Shown here: positions 16,506 to 26,085 of the stretch, piece by piece
Position numbering within the stretch: the first letter of the stretch is position 1
Layout: every line of letters starts with the position of its first letter
DNA from: Nocardia stercoris
GTDB taxonomy: Bacteria > Actinomycetota > Actinomycetes > Mycobacteriales > Mycobacteriaceae
Direction: 5' to 3'
DNA: 64,000 nucleotides
NCBI RefSeq assembly: GCF_003696265.1
Contig: NZ_RFFH01000014.1
Span: 102,435-166,434 of the forward strand
Program-made: the position numbers and the translations under genes
The notes under the pieces: generated by a model
Told to the model about the DNA's origin: nothing
What the model saw: the letters and a program-made list of their open reading frames with translations, nothing else
Database searches by the model: none

Positions 16506-18182
16506 TCAAGACTCGACGCGCGCAATCGCGCCACCGGGTTCGGCACCCGATTCGAGATACCGGGTCTCGCCGCGCGGCTCGATCAGATCCACTCGGACCG
16601 TGCGCATCGGGATACCCACTTCCACGGTCGCCGTATCCACCTGCTGGATCGTCAGATCCGCCGAGCGGCGCCGCGGCGCGCCCGGATCACTGATCGTCAC
16701 CGTGGTCGGCGCGTCGGACGCGTGCGGCGGGACCTGATCGAACACCTCGATGGTCGGCCGGCCCCCGGCCCCGGGCGCCGGGTCGCCGCCCGTCCCCTCC
16801 GCGTCCACCGCGAGCCGCAGCGAAGCGGGATCGCCCACGGCCGAGACCAGTTGCTGCCAGCGGTGCGGCCGAGCCGAATGGACCTGGACGTTGGCGCCGA
16901 CCGCGGTGGCCCGCAACACGATCTGTTGCGCGACCGGCAGCGCTGCCTGCACATCGACGGTGCGCTGCCGCGGGTTGTACCGGGTGGGGTCGAACAGCGG
17001 CAGTGCCAGCTGATGCCGGGGCTGGCCGTTGAGCGCACCCAGGATCTGGCCGTTGGGACCGATCGGAATGTCCAGTTCGGACAGTACCGTCGCGGCCGAG
17101 TCGCTGTCGACCCGGCCGCCCACCAGCTCGTGCGCCGACACCTCGGTGGGCAGCGTCGCGAGCAGGGCCTCGGACTGCTTGCCGGGCAGGCGGCGCAGAT
17201 AGCCGGGCAGCGGATCGGTGGCCGGCGGGCCGACGAACCGCACCAGCCCGGCCGGACCGGCGGCGCTGCCCGCCAGCCCGACGACGACCGTGGTGCGGCC
17301 GCGGTTCCAGCTCCAGCAGTCGTCGAGGCCGGCGTCACCGAGCCGAGCCCAGTCGATCCGGAAGGTGGTGACACACCGCCCCGGCACCGAGGACTCCAGC
17401 TGGTTGCGCCGCTCCCGCAGATCCGCCAGGTCGACCCCGGCGTGCAGCACCATGGTGGCCTCGGCCAGCGCCGACGCCGGCAGCACGTGGGCGGCGATCC
17501 CGCTCTCCCGCAACCGGTTCGCGATCCGGTGCGCCGCGCCGGCCAGCGCCGCGGGCCCGGTCCGCGCGACCTGCCCGCGCCGGCCCAGCGCGGGCAGGTT
17601 GCGTTCCAGGTCGAGCCGGACCACCAGCCAGGTAAGCCGGTCGCCGACGACCGCCTGCGGGCCGATCAGCTGGTCGTAGAGCAGTCCGTAGCCGCCGGTC
17701 GACCGGATCCGTTGCCCGGTGGTGACGATGTCGATCTCGATGTCGATGCCGTACTGGCGGCGCAGCGGCAGCAGCACCTCGATCGGAACCGTGTCCTCGG
17801 TGTACACCGTCTTGTCGGCGATGACGGTCGGCAGGTCGAGGTCCGGCGCCAACTGGATCATGGCGACCAGGGCCGCGTCGGTGAACCGGATGCCACAGGT
17901 CCCGGCGTTCACCTCGACGTCGCGCAGGTCCGCGGCCGTCGTGCGGCGCCGCGCCCGGGCGGCGAGCCCGAACTCGAACACCGCCGCATCGCGCAGCCGG
18001 CCCGCCACGGTCACGCCGCCGAGCGGGACGCTGACCACCAGCAGCGCGAAGCCGACGGCGCCCGCCGCGATCCACCAGGCCGCCAGGGCCCAGATCCCCG
18101 CGGCCAGCATCGAACCCACGACCACGAACGCGATGAGCGGGCCGCCGTTCACTCCCGGGCGTACCCCGCGTACACCGTTCAT
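16506..18182 (-). CDS. eccE: ESX core membrane component EccE
   Basis: The 558-residue protein begins at the ATG at 18182, which overlaps the mycP stop by 4 bp (ATGA). Two membrane segments lie at about residues 14-33 and 36-55, followed by a large cytoplasmic domain with the EccE block around DVEVNAGTCGIRFTDAAL and DKTVYTEDTVPIEVL. EccE forms the outer edge of the inner-membrane ESX complex with EccB, EccC and EccD; it is absent from the simpler ESX-4 systems. A longer upstream reading frame is rejected because it runs through mycP. Confidence 0.85.
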   Translation of the reverse strand: MNGVRGVRPGVNGGPLIAFVVVGSMLAAGIWALAAWWIAAGAVGFALLVVSVPLGGVTVAGRLRDAAVFEFGLAARARRRTTAADLRDVEVNAGTCGIRFTDAALVAMIQLAPDLDLPTVIADKTVYTEDTVPIEVLLPLRRQYGIDIEIDIVTTGQRIRSTGGYGLLYDQLIGPQAVVGDRLTWLVVRLDLERNLPALGRRGQVARTGPAALAGAAHRIANRLRESGIAAHVLPASALAEATMVLHAGVDLADLRERRNQLESSVPGRCVTTFRIDWARLGDAGLDDCWSWNRGRTTVVVGLAGSAAGPAGLVRFVGPPATDPLPGYLRRLPGKQSEALLATLPTEVSAHELVGGRVDSDSAATVLSELDIPIGPNGQILGALNGQPRHQLALPLFDPTRYNPRQRTVDVQAALPVAQQIVLRATAVGANVQVHSARPHRWQQLVSAVGDPASLRLAVDAEGTGGDPAPGAGGRPTIEVFDQVPPHASDAPTTVTISDPGAPRRRSADLTIQQVDTATVEVGIPMRTVRVDLIEPRGETRYLESGAEPGGAIARVES

Positions 18183-19600
18183 GGCTTCCTCCGGAACACC
18201 GCACGCAACCCGGCCGACACCGGCCAGAACAAGATCACAACACCGAACACGATGCCCACCACCGTGCGCGGCCGCCAGTCCACCGGCCGCCGCGGCGGCG
18301 GCATGACCAGCATCGCGCCGCGCGCGGTGTCGGCCGGCGGCTTCGGCGGAGTCCGGTACGACAGCGACTCGAGCGCGTCGATCACCCCCGCGCCGACCGT
18401 ATTGTCGACCCCGCGGGCCGGCGCGTGCGCCCCCGCCACCAACCGGGCCGTGATCTCGGCCGGGGTCTCGTTGGGGAACCGGGAGCGCAGCAGGGCCGCC
18501 ACGCCGCTGACGTAGGCCGCCGCGAACGAGGCGCCGCCGACCGGTACCAGCTTGTCGCCCGCGCCGACACCGTTGATCAGGCTCGGGCCGCCGGGTCCGA
18601 GAGACTCGATTCCGGTTCCCGGGGCACCGACCGACACCCAGGGGCCGGTCAGCGAGTCGTCCATCGTTTCCCCTGCGGCAGTGGTGAATCCGACGGTCAG
18701 CACGTCGGTGCTGTACCAGCTCGGCGTCGCGATCGTCTTCACCGCATCCCAGTTGCGCGGATCGAACGGACGGCTCGGGTCGATGGCGGGATTCTGACCG
18801 CAACCGGACCCGCCGGTGTTCCCGGCGCCGGCCACGATCAGCGCGCCGCGCACGTGGACGGCGTAGCCGATCGCCTGGGACAGCATCGACTGGTCCACCT
18901 GGGTGCTGACCGGCAGGCAGATCGGCACCGACACCGTGATCACCCCCGCGCCCAGGTTCGCCGCGTGCGTGATGGCTCGCGCCATGGTCCGGACGTCGAG
19001 CGAAGCCTGTTGCACCGCATCGAAGTTCTGCGGCGGGTTGTCCAGGCTGAACGCGCCGGAGCGATAGCGGATCGACACGATCCGCGCGTCCGGTGCGACG
19101 CCGGTGAACCCGTCGGCGGGATCGGCCGCGCCCCCGATGATCCCAGCGACCAGGGTGCCGTGCGCATCGCAGTCGTAGAGCCCGTCCCCGCCGGCCTGCA
19201 CATAGTCGCCGCCGCCGATCAGGTTGGGCAGCCGCGTATCCGGGCTCACCCCGGTGTCGAGCACCGCCACCGTGACTCCGGCACCGCGGGTCAGCGCGCG
19301 TGCCTGGCGCAGTTCCAGGGCCCGCTCGGGCGGCGGCACCTGCACCAGGTCGCTGTTGGGCAGCACACCGGCGGTCTGACATCCCTTGTCCTGCTTGGTG
19401 GGCAGCTCCGGTCCCGGCGGGCCGTCCGGCGGCACGGTGCCGACCAGGACGTCGGGCGGCGCCACCGCCAGCGCGGGGCTCGCCGCCGACAGCACCAGCA
19501 GCGCCGCGCCCGCGAAAGCTGTTGCCCGACAGGCGAACCGGGCCACGGCGGACGATCCGGCGGCGGTCGGGGCCCCGGCGAACGCCACGGCCGACCCCAT
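18179..19600 (-). CDS. mycP: mycosin, subtilisin-like ESX protease
   Basis: The ATG at 19600 shares one base with the eccD stop (TGATG) and gives 473 residues. A signal peptide (about 1-46) is followed by a subtilase domain with catalytic Asp115 (AVLDTG), His147 (CDAHGT), oxyanion Asn (AGAGNTGG) and Ser358 (GGASFAAAYVSG). A C-terminal membrane anchor lies at about 444-463 with a basic cytoplasmic tail. Mycosins stabilise the ESX membrane complex and, in ESX-1, cleave EspB; an EspB homologue is encoded at 51195-52667. GAS instead of the usual GTS before the active serine is a small variation. Confidence 0.95.
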   Translation of the reverse strand: MGSAVAFAGAPTAAGSSAVARFACRATAFAGAALLVLSAASPALAVAPPDVLVGTVPPDGPPGPELPTKQDKGCQTAGVLPNSDLVQVPPPERALELRQARALTRGAGVTVAVLDTGVSPDTRLPNLIGGGDYVQAGGDGLYDCDAHGTLVAGIIGGAADPADGFTGVAPDARIVSIRYRSGAFSLDNPPQNFDAVQQASLDVRTMARAITHAANLGAGVITVSVPICLPVSTQVDQSMLSQAIGYAVHVRGALIVAGAGNTGGSGCGQNPAIDPSRPFDPRNWDAVKTIATPSWYSTDVLTVGFTTAAGETMDDSLTGPWVSVGAPGTGIESLGPGGPSLINGVGAGDKLVPVGGASFAAAYVSGVAALLRSRFPNETPAEITARLVAGAHAPARGVDNTVGAGVIDALESLSYRTPPKPPADTARGAMLVMPPPRRPVDWRPRTVVGIVFGVVILFWPVSAGLRAVFRRKP

Positions 19601-21120
19601 CAGATCGCTCGCATGGCGGTATAGATACCGGCGATCCAGCAGGCGATCATCGGAACCACGACGATCAGCGCGTACTCCAGCAGGTCGATGGCGCGCCGGG
19701 TCACCGGCGACAGCCGAACACCCGGAAGCCGCGTCGCCGCAACACATCCCGCGGTGGCGGCCGCGGCCAGCACCAGGACCACGGCCAGCCGCGCCTGCGG
19801 CGACGCGTACGCCCCCACCAGCACCGCCGCCTCACCGGCCGCGGTCACCGCGGCGGCGACCAGCAGCGACACCGCCTGCACCCGGTCCGGGAACCAGCGC
19901 AACCGCAGCACGAGCAGGCCCGACACGGCCACGCCCAGCACGATCTCGCGGACCCCGCCCGGCTCGGCGGCGGCCGCCAGCACAGTCGAACCGCCCAGCA
20001 GCACACAGGATCCGGCCAGCAGGCCACGCAGCGCGGCGACGGCCCGGCGGGCACGGTGCTCGATACCGAGCGCCGGGCCGGCACCCGGATCCTCCGCGTC
20101 CGCGGCCGCGGCCTGCGCGGTCTCGGTGTCGAACACGTCGGTGAGGGTGCCCGGGGAGACGTCGCTGCCGGGGTCGGGCAGGTCCGGCGGGCGAATCTGG
20201 GCCAGTACCACCGCAAGTCGCGGAGCCATGGTCAGCAGGATCAGCCCGGCCAGGACCAGGCCGCCGTAGACGTGCCGCTCCGGCAGGTCCGTGAACGCGG
20301 TGATCCCGGCGGCCACGGCGACCGGGATCCCGACCGCGGTCAGCCCCACCAGGGTGGCGACCCCGGTGCGCAGGGTCCGGATCATGGCGGCGGCCGCCGC
20401 GGCCGCCACGATCGCGCCCGCGGCGATGTTCGCCGCGGCGAACGGGCCCGGCTGGTCGTAGGGCCGGGGCACGAGCATGGCGGTGCCCGCGAACAGCAGC
20501 ACGACCGAGGGCAGCGCCAGCCCGAGCGCGACCCGCGGCGGCAACCCGCGCCGCGCGACCACGGCCGCCAGCCAGCAGGTCACACCGAGCGCCAGCGCCG
20601 GCAGCCCGCACCACACGCCCGAGCCGCTGCGCATCCACGACCAGGACAGCAGCACCGCGGCCACGAATCCGCCGACACCGAGCACCGACAGTCCGGCGAC
20701 CGCCGCTGTGGTGCTGTCGAATTCGGCGAACTCTCGCTCGTTGATCAGCGCCAGCGCGTCGGTGATGTCCTCGACGACCGGAGTGAACACCTCCGACGAC
20801 TCCACCAGCGACAGCATGAGCAGACCACCGTCGGTCACATCGTGGTCCTCGAGCGTCCGCCAGCGCGGCATCGGCGGCTCACCGGGGCGGCTCAACGTCC
20901 ACTGGCCTTCGGCCGCGGTGAAATCGACCGAGTCGTCTCCGATCGCCTCGGCCAGCACGCCGAGCAGATCGTCGACGAACGACTCGATCGCGAACTTCGT
21001 GGGCAGCACCACGTCGACCTGATACGTCGCGACCATGACCGCGACCCGGACCCGGGCCACCTCGGCTGGTTGGGCGGCGGCAGCGGCTCCCGCCGCGGCC
21101 GGAGCGAAAGCGGTACTCAC
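19600..21120 (-). CDS. eccD: ESX core membrane channel component EccD
   Basis: The 506-residue product starts at GTG overlapping the upstream stop by 4 bp (GTGA). Residues about 22-105 form a ubiquitin-like (YukD-type) domain beginning VRVAVMVATYQVDVVLPTKF. About eleven membrane segments follow from residue 140 to the end. Two EccD copies per protomer form the membrane vestibule of ESX complexes. A loop rich in Asp, Ala and Thr near residue 330 separates the two halves. The long in-frame region upstream of 21120 belongs to another gene and is not part of this protein. Confidence 0.95.
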   Translation of the reverse strand: MSTAFAPAAAGAAAAAQPAEVARVRVAVMVATYQVDVVLPTKFAIESFVDDLLGVLAEAIGDDSVDFTAAEGQWTLSRPGEPPMPRWRTLEDHDVTDGGLLMLSLVESSEVFTPVVEDITDALALINEREFAEFDSTTAAVAGLSVLGVGGFVAAVLLSWSWMRSGSGVWCGLPALALGVTCWLAAVVARRGLPPRVALGLALPSVVLLFAGTAMLVPRPYDQPGPFAAANIAAGAIVAAAAAAAMIRTLRTGVATLVGLTAVGIPVAVAAGITAFTDLPERHVYGGLVLAGLILLTMAPRLAVVLAQIRPPDLPDPGSDVSPGTLTDVFDTETAQAAAADAEDPGAGPALGIEHRARRAVAALRGLLAGSCVLLGGSTVLAAAAEPGGVREIVLGVAVSGLLVLRLRWFPDRVQAVSLLVAAAVTAAGEAAVLVGAYASPQARLAVVLVLAAAATAGCVAATRLPGVRLSPVTRRAIDLLEYALIVVVPMIACWIAGIYTAMRAI

Positions 21121-23276
21121 CGATGGACTCCTCGGTCGGTGTAGGCGGTTGCGGCGGGATGACTGGGGAACCAATCCGCCAGCGCGGCAGCCAATTCCTC
21201 GAAGGCGACCGCGGTCTCCTCCTGGAGCAGGCGCAGATCGATCTCCCCGCCCTCGGCCAGATGCGGGTCGTAGGGCAGGGTCCGGGTCGGCCGCTCGGCC
21301 GCCGCGAACAGCTCCTCGATCTTGTCCACCTCCACAGTCGGACGCGCCGGATGCTGATGCACGATCGCCACCATGGACGCAGCCAGCTGCTGCGAAAGCC
21401 CGTGTGCGTCGAGCCAGCGCAGCGTAGCGACCGCACCTGTCACGCCGCGCACGGTCGCGGGGGTCACCACCACGACCGCGTCGCTGGTGCGCAGCACGGT
21501 GGCCGTCGCCGAGTCGAGCACACCGGTGCCGCAGTCGATCACGAGCAGGTTGTAGTGCCGGCGCAGGATCCCGACCCCGGCCACGTACTCCGCGCCGGTC
21601 AGCGGCGCGGCGGCCTCCGGGCTCCACGGCGACGCCACCACCGCGAGGTCGGCGCTGTTCACCGAGGCGAAGGACTGGACCGCGGCGAAGGAGTCCAGCT
21701 GCGGGGCCATCGCCAGGTCCCGCAGCGTCAGCCCGTACGGGTGCCGGCTGGTGCGGCTGGCCAGGTCGGAGAAGTCGGGGTTGGCGTCGACGGCGACCAC
21801 CCGGTCGGCGCGCAACTCGGCATATGTGGAGCCGAGCGCGGCGACCGTGGTGGTGCGGCCGACGCCGCCCTTCACGCTGATCACCGCGATCTGGTAGTTG
21901 CGGGTGAGCTGGCGGCGGATCCGGGTGCGGCGGTCCTGGATCCGGCGTTCGGCGGGCGACAGCCCGAGCGAGAAGCCGACCTTGTTCAGCGCCCCGCGCA
22001 TGCCCTGGGTGGAGCGCAGATGGGCCTGCTTGGTGGCGGCGATCTCGGCGAGCAGTTCGGGTGAGGTCGGGGCGAGATTGAGCAGGCTCGACTGACCGGC
22101 CGCGGGCTGCTGCGCCACGGTGCCCGAATACTGTTGCGGCGCAGCAGCATACGCCTGCTGGTACTGCTGGGCGGGATAGACCTGAGCGGCCGCCGGATGC
22201 GGCTGTGCCACAGTGGATTGCGCCTGCGCGGCGGCGGATTGTGACTGTGTCGCGGCAGTTCGGTCCTGCGCCGCCGCGGCCGCCTGGGCGGGGGCGGCGT
22301 AACCCACCGAATACGGCTGCGCGGCAGCGATATACGGCTGCGCCGCAGGCGCCGCGGCCTCCGGGCCGGCCGACGTCGGCTCGGTCAGCGGGATCGGAGT
22401 GCCGCCCGACAGCGGTTCGGCAGTGGGCTGGACGCTCATCCGCGTGGTGGGCATGCCGACCGCGGGTGCGGCAACAGACGGCGGGACGGCCCCGGTCGGC
22501 GCGGAGTGAGCCGGCGGCGCAACAGAAGTCGACGAGGTGGCAGAACTCGACGGCGCAACCGGCACGGACGACGCACCGGATGACGACGACGTGGCAGGAG
22601 CCGACGACGCGCCCGGGGTCGACGACGCGCCGGTAGTCGACGACGCGGCCGGGGTCCACGATGCGCCAGCGGACGGCGGCGCGCCTGGGGTCGACGACGC
22701 GCCAGGGGTCGACGACGCGGCAGAAGTCGACGACGCGCCAGGGGTCGACGACGCGCCTGAGCTCGACGACGCGGCAGGGGTCGACGACGCGTTAGTGGTC
22801 GGAGGTGCTGCGGAACCCGAAGTTCCTGCGGCATCGGTCGATTCGACGGGCGCGGGCGAGGCCTTCAGGTTCTCCAGCAGCGTGCTCAACGGAGGCAGCG
22901 GCGTCACGACGGTAACCTCCGTCGAGCCGGCCATGGGCGTCTCCGCCGCTGGCTCGGCGGCCGCTGCCGGCGGCACCACGCCGACGGTAGCGACCGGCGC
23001 GACCGCGGCACCCGGCACGGGCACCGCCGGCCGCTGCTCGTCCGCCTGCGCCGGGGCTTCGGTGACGGCCGCTGTCGGTTCGGCGGCCGCGATCACGGCC
23101 GACCCGGCGCTCTCCTCGGCCGCCGCGCGGGAACGGCTGACCGTGTCGAGCCAGCTGCTGCTCGCGGCGGCGGGGGCCGATTCGGGCTCGTCGAGCTTCG
23201 CGAAGAAGGTGTCGTAGCCACCCTGGGACCGGATGGACCGGGTGGAATTGCCGTTCCGCGTCGGCGTATCGCCCAT
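21117..23276 (-). CDS. EspI-like MinD/ParA ATPase with long low-complexity N-terminus
   Basis: The 719-residue protein has two parts. Residues 1 to about 420 are low complexity: an Ala/Val/Pro region, a run of SSTPGA-type repeats, then a Gln/Ala/Tyr-rich region. Residues about 450-719 are a MinD/ParA-like ATPase with a deviant Walker A (ISVKGGVGRTTT) and a conserved aspartate (VVAVDANPDFSD). In mycobacteria EspI has this architecture and down-regulates ESX-1 secretion when ATP is low. The gene lies between espG and eccD as espI does relative to eccD in ESX-1. The Walker A lysine position is kept (GGVGRT lacks the second lysine), so ATP binding is likely but hydrolysis uncertain. Confidence 0.85.
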   Translation of the reverse strand: MGDTPTRNGNSTRSIRSQGGYDTFFAKLDEPESAPAAASSSWLDTVSRSRAAAEESAGSAVIAAAEPTAAVTEAPAQADEQRPAVPVPGAAVAPVATVGVVPPAAAAEPAAETPMAGSTEVTVVTPLPPLSTLLENLKASPAPVESTDAAGTSGSAAPPTTNASSTPAASSSSGASSTPGASSTSAASSTPGASSTPGAPPSAGASWTPAASSTTGASSTPGASSAPATSSSSGASSVPVAPSSSATSSTSVAPPAHSAPTGAVPPSVAAPAVGMPTTRMSVQPTAEPLSGGTPIPLTEPTSAGPEAAAPAAQPYIAAAQPYSVGYAAPAQAAAAAQDRTAATQSQSAAAQAQSTVAQPHPAAAQVYPAQQYQQAYAAAPQQYSGTVAQQPAAGQSSLLNLAPTSPELLAEIAATKQAHLRSTQGMRGALNKVGFSLGLSPAERRIQDRRTRIRRQLTRNYQIAVISVKGGVGRTTTVAALGSTYAELRADRVVAVDANPDFSDLASRTSRHPYGLTLRDLAMAPQLDSFAAVQSFASVNSADLAVVASPWSPEAAAPLTGAEYVAGVGILRRHYNLLVIDCGTGVLDSATATVLRTSDAVVVVTPATVRGVTGAVATLRWLDAHGLSQQLAASMVAIVHQHPARPTVEVDKIEELFAAAERPTRTLPYDPHLAEGGEIDLRLLQEETAVAFEELAAALADWFPSHPAATAYTDRGVHR
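22540..22800. repeat. in-frame short tandem repeats in the EspI-like gene
   Basis: The unit GTCGACGACGCG and close variants recurs about every 15-30 bp. On the coding (minus) strand it gives Ser-Ser-Thr-Pro-Gly-Ala-type repeats. Unit lengths are multiples of three, so copy-number change would alter length without breaking the frame. Confidence 0.75.
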
Positions 23277-23325
23277 GGTTACTGGTCCTTCCGAGAGATC
23301 CTGCCGAGCAAATCGTGCCGCGTCA

Positions 23326-24228
23326 TCACACCCTGCGGGTGCCGAACCAGCCGCCCGGGATCAGGCCGGCCAACGCTCGGATCCCGGCGTGCACCGCCGC
23401 GTCGTCGCCCGGTACATAAGTCACCCATACTTCGCTGTCGGCCGCCACATGGGGATAGACCACGATCCGGCCCTCCGGCGTATCCAGCACCTGGAGCGCC
23501 GGCGGGGGGTCACCGGCGAGTTCGAGGTCGGGTTGCGCGACGACACCGTCCTCGTGGCGGGTGACCACGGCCTCGGCGCGCCGCACGACGTCCGAGCCCA
23601 CTCGGGACAGCACACCCGCGGTGCGGGGCGCGGCACCCAGTTCCAGCAGCGCGCGCCGTTTCTCGTCCGGATCGTCGACCGGTAGTTCGAGCAGCGCCGT
23701 GCGGGTGGCCCGCATGGCATCGAAGTGCAGTGGCGGACAGGGCCCGAGTGCGGCGAGCAGGGCCGCGCCGACGGTCTGGAGCTGGTTGTCCTCGGCGAAC
23801 ACCTGCTGGATCACCAGCTCGTCGCCGAACCGGACGGCGAGCACGTGCAGCTCGTCGGCCCGGACCAGCGACAGCCGCAGAGTGGCGGCGACCTCGTACT
23901 CGGCGGCGGGATCCCAGATCACCGCCGCCAGTTCGACATCGGGCCGGTCGAGGACCGACAGCCACTGTGCGACAACGGGTTCCACCTGCCCGTCGACGAG
24001 GATGCCCGCCTCGGTGAGATTCTCGGTCAGGATCTCGTCCACCCACTCCTGATCCGCGTCGGAGTAGACGTCCGGGTAGATCTCCAGGATCGCCGGGTAG
24101 CTCTCGATGCCGGTCAGCCGCCGCAACAACCGCGCGCCGTCGACGGACAGGTCGATGGCCACCGGCTGCCCGGAACCGGCGGCACCATACGCGGGGTCGG
24201 TGGCGGCCAAGCCACCGATTTCCGCCAT
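23326..24228 (-). CDS. espG: EspG-family ESX chaperone
   Basis: The 300-residue protein is an EspG-type cytosolic chaperone. It shows the family pattern VDGARLLRRLTGIESYPAIL at the start of the mixed alpha/beta fold, and a beta strand with EYEVAATLRLSL in the middle. It ends with RALAGLIPGGWFGTRRV. EspG binds the tip of the PPE partner of PE-PPE pairs, keeps it soluble and gives system specificity. It directly follows the PPE gene (43-bp gap) and has GAAAGGA before the ATG. No membrane segment or signal is seen. Confidence 0.85.
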   Translation of the reverse strand: MAEIGGLAATDPAYGAAGSGQPVAIDLSVDGARLLRRLTGIESYPAILEIYPDVYSDADQEWVDEILTENLTEAGILVDGQVEPVVAQWLSVLDRPDVELAAVIWDPAAEYEVAATLRLSLVRADELHVLAVRFGDELVIQQVFAEDNQLQTVGAALLAALGPCPPLHFDAMRATRTALLELPVDDPDEKRRALLELGAAPRTAGVLSRVGSDVVRRAEAVVTRHEDGVVAQPDLELAGDPPPALQVLDTPEGRIVVYPHVAADSEVWVTYVPGDDAAVHAGIRALAGLIPGGWFGTRRV

Positions 24229-24271
24229 CTTCGTGTTCCTTTCAGGAGGTCTTCGCCTGCGGGACAGCCGT

Positions 24272-25507
24272 TCAGGCTTCCTGGTCGTCGAGGGAGTAGC
24301 CGATCACCCCGATCTCCGGGGGCAGCTCCAGCACCGGCACGTCCTCGGGCTCGCCCGGCACGATAACCTTGCCCGACCGCTTCTCGGGGTCCCGGCGTCG
24401 CTGGTTGCGGGGGCCGGTCACACTGACCGCGCGACGCGGTGCGATCGGCTCCGGCTCCTCCACGGCGGTGCCGGCGCCGAACGCCTTGCCGCCGTTCTGC
24501 CAGCTGCCCGGCATCCGGAATCCGGAGGCCGTGCCCGGCATGGATCCCATGCCACCCCGCACCAGCGACAGGTTCGTCATTCCGCCGAGCCCGCCGTACC
24601 CCAGCGCACCCGACGCCAGGGCCGCGGAGTCGCCGCCACCGGCCGAGTCCAGCGAAACATTCTGTGTCGCACCGGAATCCATGCCTCCCGGCAGACTGCC
24701 GAGCGGGTCGGCCTGCCCAGCCGGGTTCACCGGATTGCCGACAGGATCGGGATTCGGCCCGGGGCCGGGTTCCGGATTCGGGCCGGGGCCGGGTCCTGGG
24801 TTCGGATTCGGGCCGGGGCCGGGATTCGGATTCTGTCCCGGACCCGACGACGACGGCGGACCCGACGTCGACGGCGGTTGCACCACGGGCGATCCCGGCG
24901 TTCGGACGACTCCGCCGGGCCCACTGAGCAGTTCGGGCGAGGCGAACTGACCGTTCGGGGCGACGATCGGCGGTGCCGGCGTCGTCGGACTCGGCAACCC
25001 GGTCGTCAGCCCGGAGACGGTCGTGCCGTAGCCGCTGTAGGCGACGGCGGCCGCACCGGCCAAGGCGGCCTTCAGCGCCGGTGCCGCGGCGACCATCCCG
25101 GCGCCGACCGGCGTCCCGGAACCCGCAGCGGCGATCTTCTCGGCCACCTCCACCATGGTCTGGAGCTTCTCGAGTCCGCCCATCGTGCCGACGATCGCGT
25201 CGTAGGCGTCCCCGACCAGGTTCGCGTTGAAGCCCGCGTCGAAGGAGTCCATGGCGTGCGACTTGAGCCACGCCGCGTGCGCGTCGAACGCGGCCTTGAC
25301 GGTGTTCGACGCGTCGCTCTCCCACACCATCGACATGCCGTCGGTGGTGTTGGTGGAGCCGTTCGCCGCGGTCCACAACGCGTCACCGAGTGCGTAGTAG
25401 GCCTTGCTGATGGCGTCCATACCCGACCGGCCCGCACCCGAGGTCAGTTCGTTCAGGTAATCCCTCGGCATGACCGGGATCGGATCCGGTGGGTCGAAAA
25501 TCCGCAT
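24272..25507 (-). CDS. PPE-family ESX substrate with Pro/Gly-rich C-terminus
   Basis: The 411-residue protein starts at an ATG with GGAG upstream. The N-terminal region (about 1-175) is helical and carries the PPE-like start FDPPDPIPVMPRDYLNEL. It is followed by a proline/glycine/asparagine region (about 215-265, PGPGPNPNPG-type repeats) and a C-terminal part ending in a charged segment. PPE proteins leave the cell as a helical bundle with a PE partner, here encoded 27 bp upstream, chaperoned by EspG, encoded downstream. The mycobacterial PPE domain is similar in length, but sequence identity is probably low. Confidence 0.8.
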   Translation of the reverse strand: MRIFDPPDPIPVMPRDYLNELTSGAGRSGMDAISKAYYALGDALWTAANGSTNTTDGMSMVWESDASNTVKAAFDAHAAWLKSHAMDSFDAGFNANLVGDAYDAIVGTMGGLEKLQTMVEVAEKIAAAGSGTPVGAGMVAAAPALKAALAGAAAVAYSGYGTTVSGLTTGLPSPTTPAPPIVAPNGQFASPELLSGPGGVVRTPGSPVVQPPSTSGPPSSSGPGQNPNPGPGPNPNPGPGPGPNPEPGPGPNPDPVGNPVNPAGQADPLGSLPGGMDSGATQNVSLDSAGGGDSAALASGALGYGGLGGMTNLSLVRGGMGSMPGTASGFRMPGSWQNGGKAFGAGTAVEEPEPIAPRRAVSVTGPRNQRRRDPEKRSGKVIVPGEPEDVPVLELPPEIGVIGYSLDDQEA

Positions 25508-25534
25508 GTTGACTCCGCTACCTGTCGCGCTGCC

Positions 25535-25885
25535 CTATTCGTGCGCGCGGCAGGATTCCCCGGGCAGCGTGACCACCGCGCCACCGCTGCCGTCGGTGTC
25601 GGCGTAGTCCTGGCTCACCGGAATCAGGGCTTGAGCACCGTTGAACAGGTGCGTCGCGCCGTCGCCGGCCTGGCTGGTGAAGTTCACGACATGGTTGCCG
25701 AACGCGACCCGGGCATTGCCGCTGACCAGGTCCGAGCCCATGGCGGTGGTCGACAGCGCCGCGTTCGCGGTGTTCTTGATGACGTCGACCAGATTCGTGT
25801 AATGCACGGTGAGCTGACCGCACACACCCGGAAGTTCACTCGGAATTACCGTAAGACCCATTGAATCGTTGGCTGGAACATCCAT
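25535..25885 (-). CDS. PE-family ESX substrate
   Basis: The 116-residue product starts at the ATG at 25885, eight bases after GAGGAG. The helical hairpin typical of PE proteins is visible: LTVIPSELPGVCGQLTVHYT with following LVDVIKNTANAAL, then a second helix. It is followed by YADTD near residue 92, which fits the YxxxD/E secretion signal at the end of the PE hairpin. The tail is short (VTLPGESCRAHE) with no PGRS-like extension. It forms a pair with the PPE gene downstream. Its promoter region contains the palindrome at 25962-25977. Confidence 0.8.
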   Translation of the reverse strand: MDVPANDSMGLTVIPSELPGVCGQLTVHYTNLVDVIKNTANAALSTTAMGSDLVSGNARVAFGNHVVNFTSQAGDGATHLFNGAQALIPVSQDYADTDGSGGAVVTLPGESCRAHE

Positions 25886-25961
25886 GGGACTGTCTCCTCA
25901 CAACTGACGCCGACACGGCAGTGACACTGAAGTGCCTTGCTATACCAAGAACGCTAGGTCA

Positions 25962-25977
25962 TTCCCATCCATGGGAA
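25962..25977 (-). promoter_or_regulatory. ESX palindrome upstream of the PE gene
   Basis: TTCCCATCCATGGGAA, perfect TTCCCA-N4-TGGGAA. The palindrome lies 76 bp before the PE start. On the minus strand it is followed by TGACCTAGCGTTCT and, 17 bases from the palindrome, by TATAGC, closely matching the element before the WXG100-like gene at 26761. Confidence 0.7.
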
Positions 25978-26027
25978 GCCGCTCGAGCGGGCCGCGGCGC
26001 GCGCCGGATACCGTGCCCCGGAAACGA

Positions 26028-26057
26028 CTTTCGCCGGGCCCGAGGGCCCGGCGAAAG
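26028..26057 (-). terminator. terminator after the WXG100-like pair
   Basis: A 14-bp perfect stem CTTTCGCCGGGCCC pairs with GGGCCCGGCGAAAG around a 2-base centre. It lies 28 bases after the stop at 26086 on the minus strand and before the PE promoter, so the WXG100-like pair is probably a separate abundant transcript. Confidence 0.8.
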
Positions 26058-26085
26058 ATCGGATTACCGTTGCGATCCGCGGCAC

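Noticed and set aside
16506..19382. A 958-codon EccE fused to upstream sequence
   Set aside because: The upstream part is a shadow of mycP; the ATGA overlap at 18179-18182 gives the natural start.
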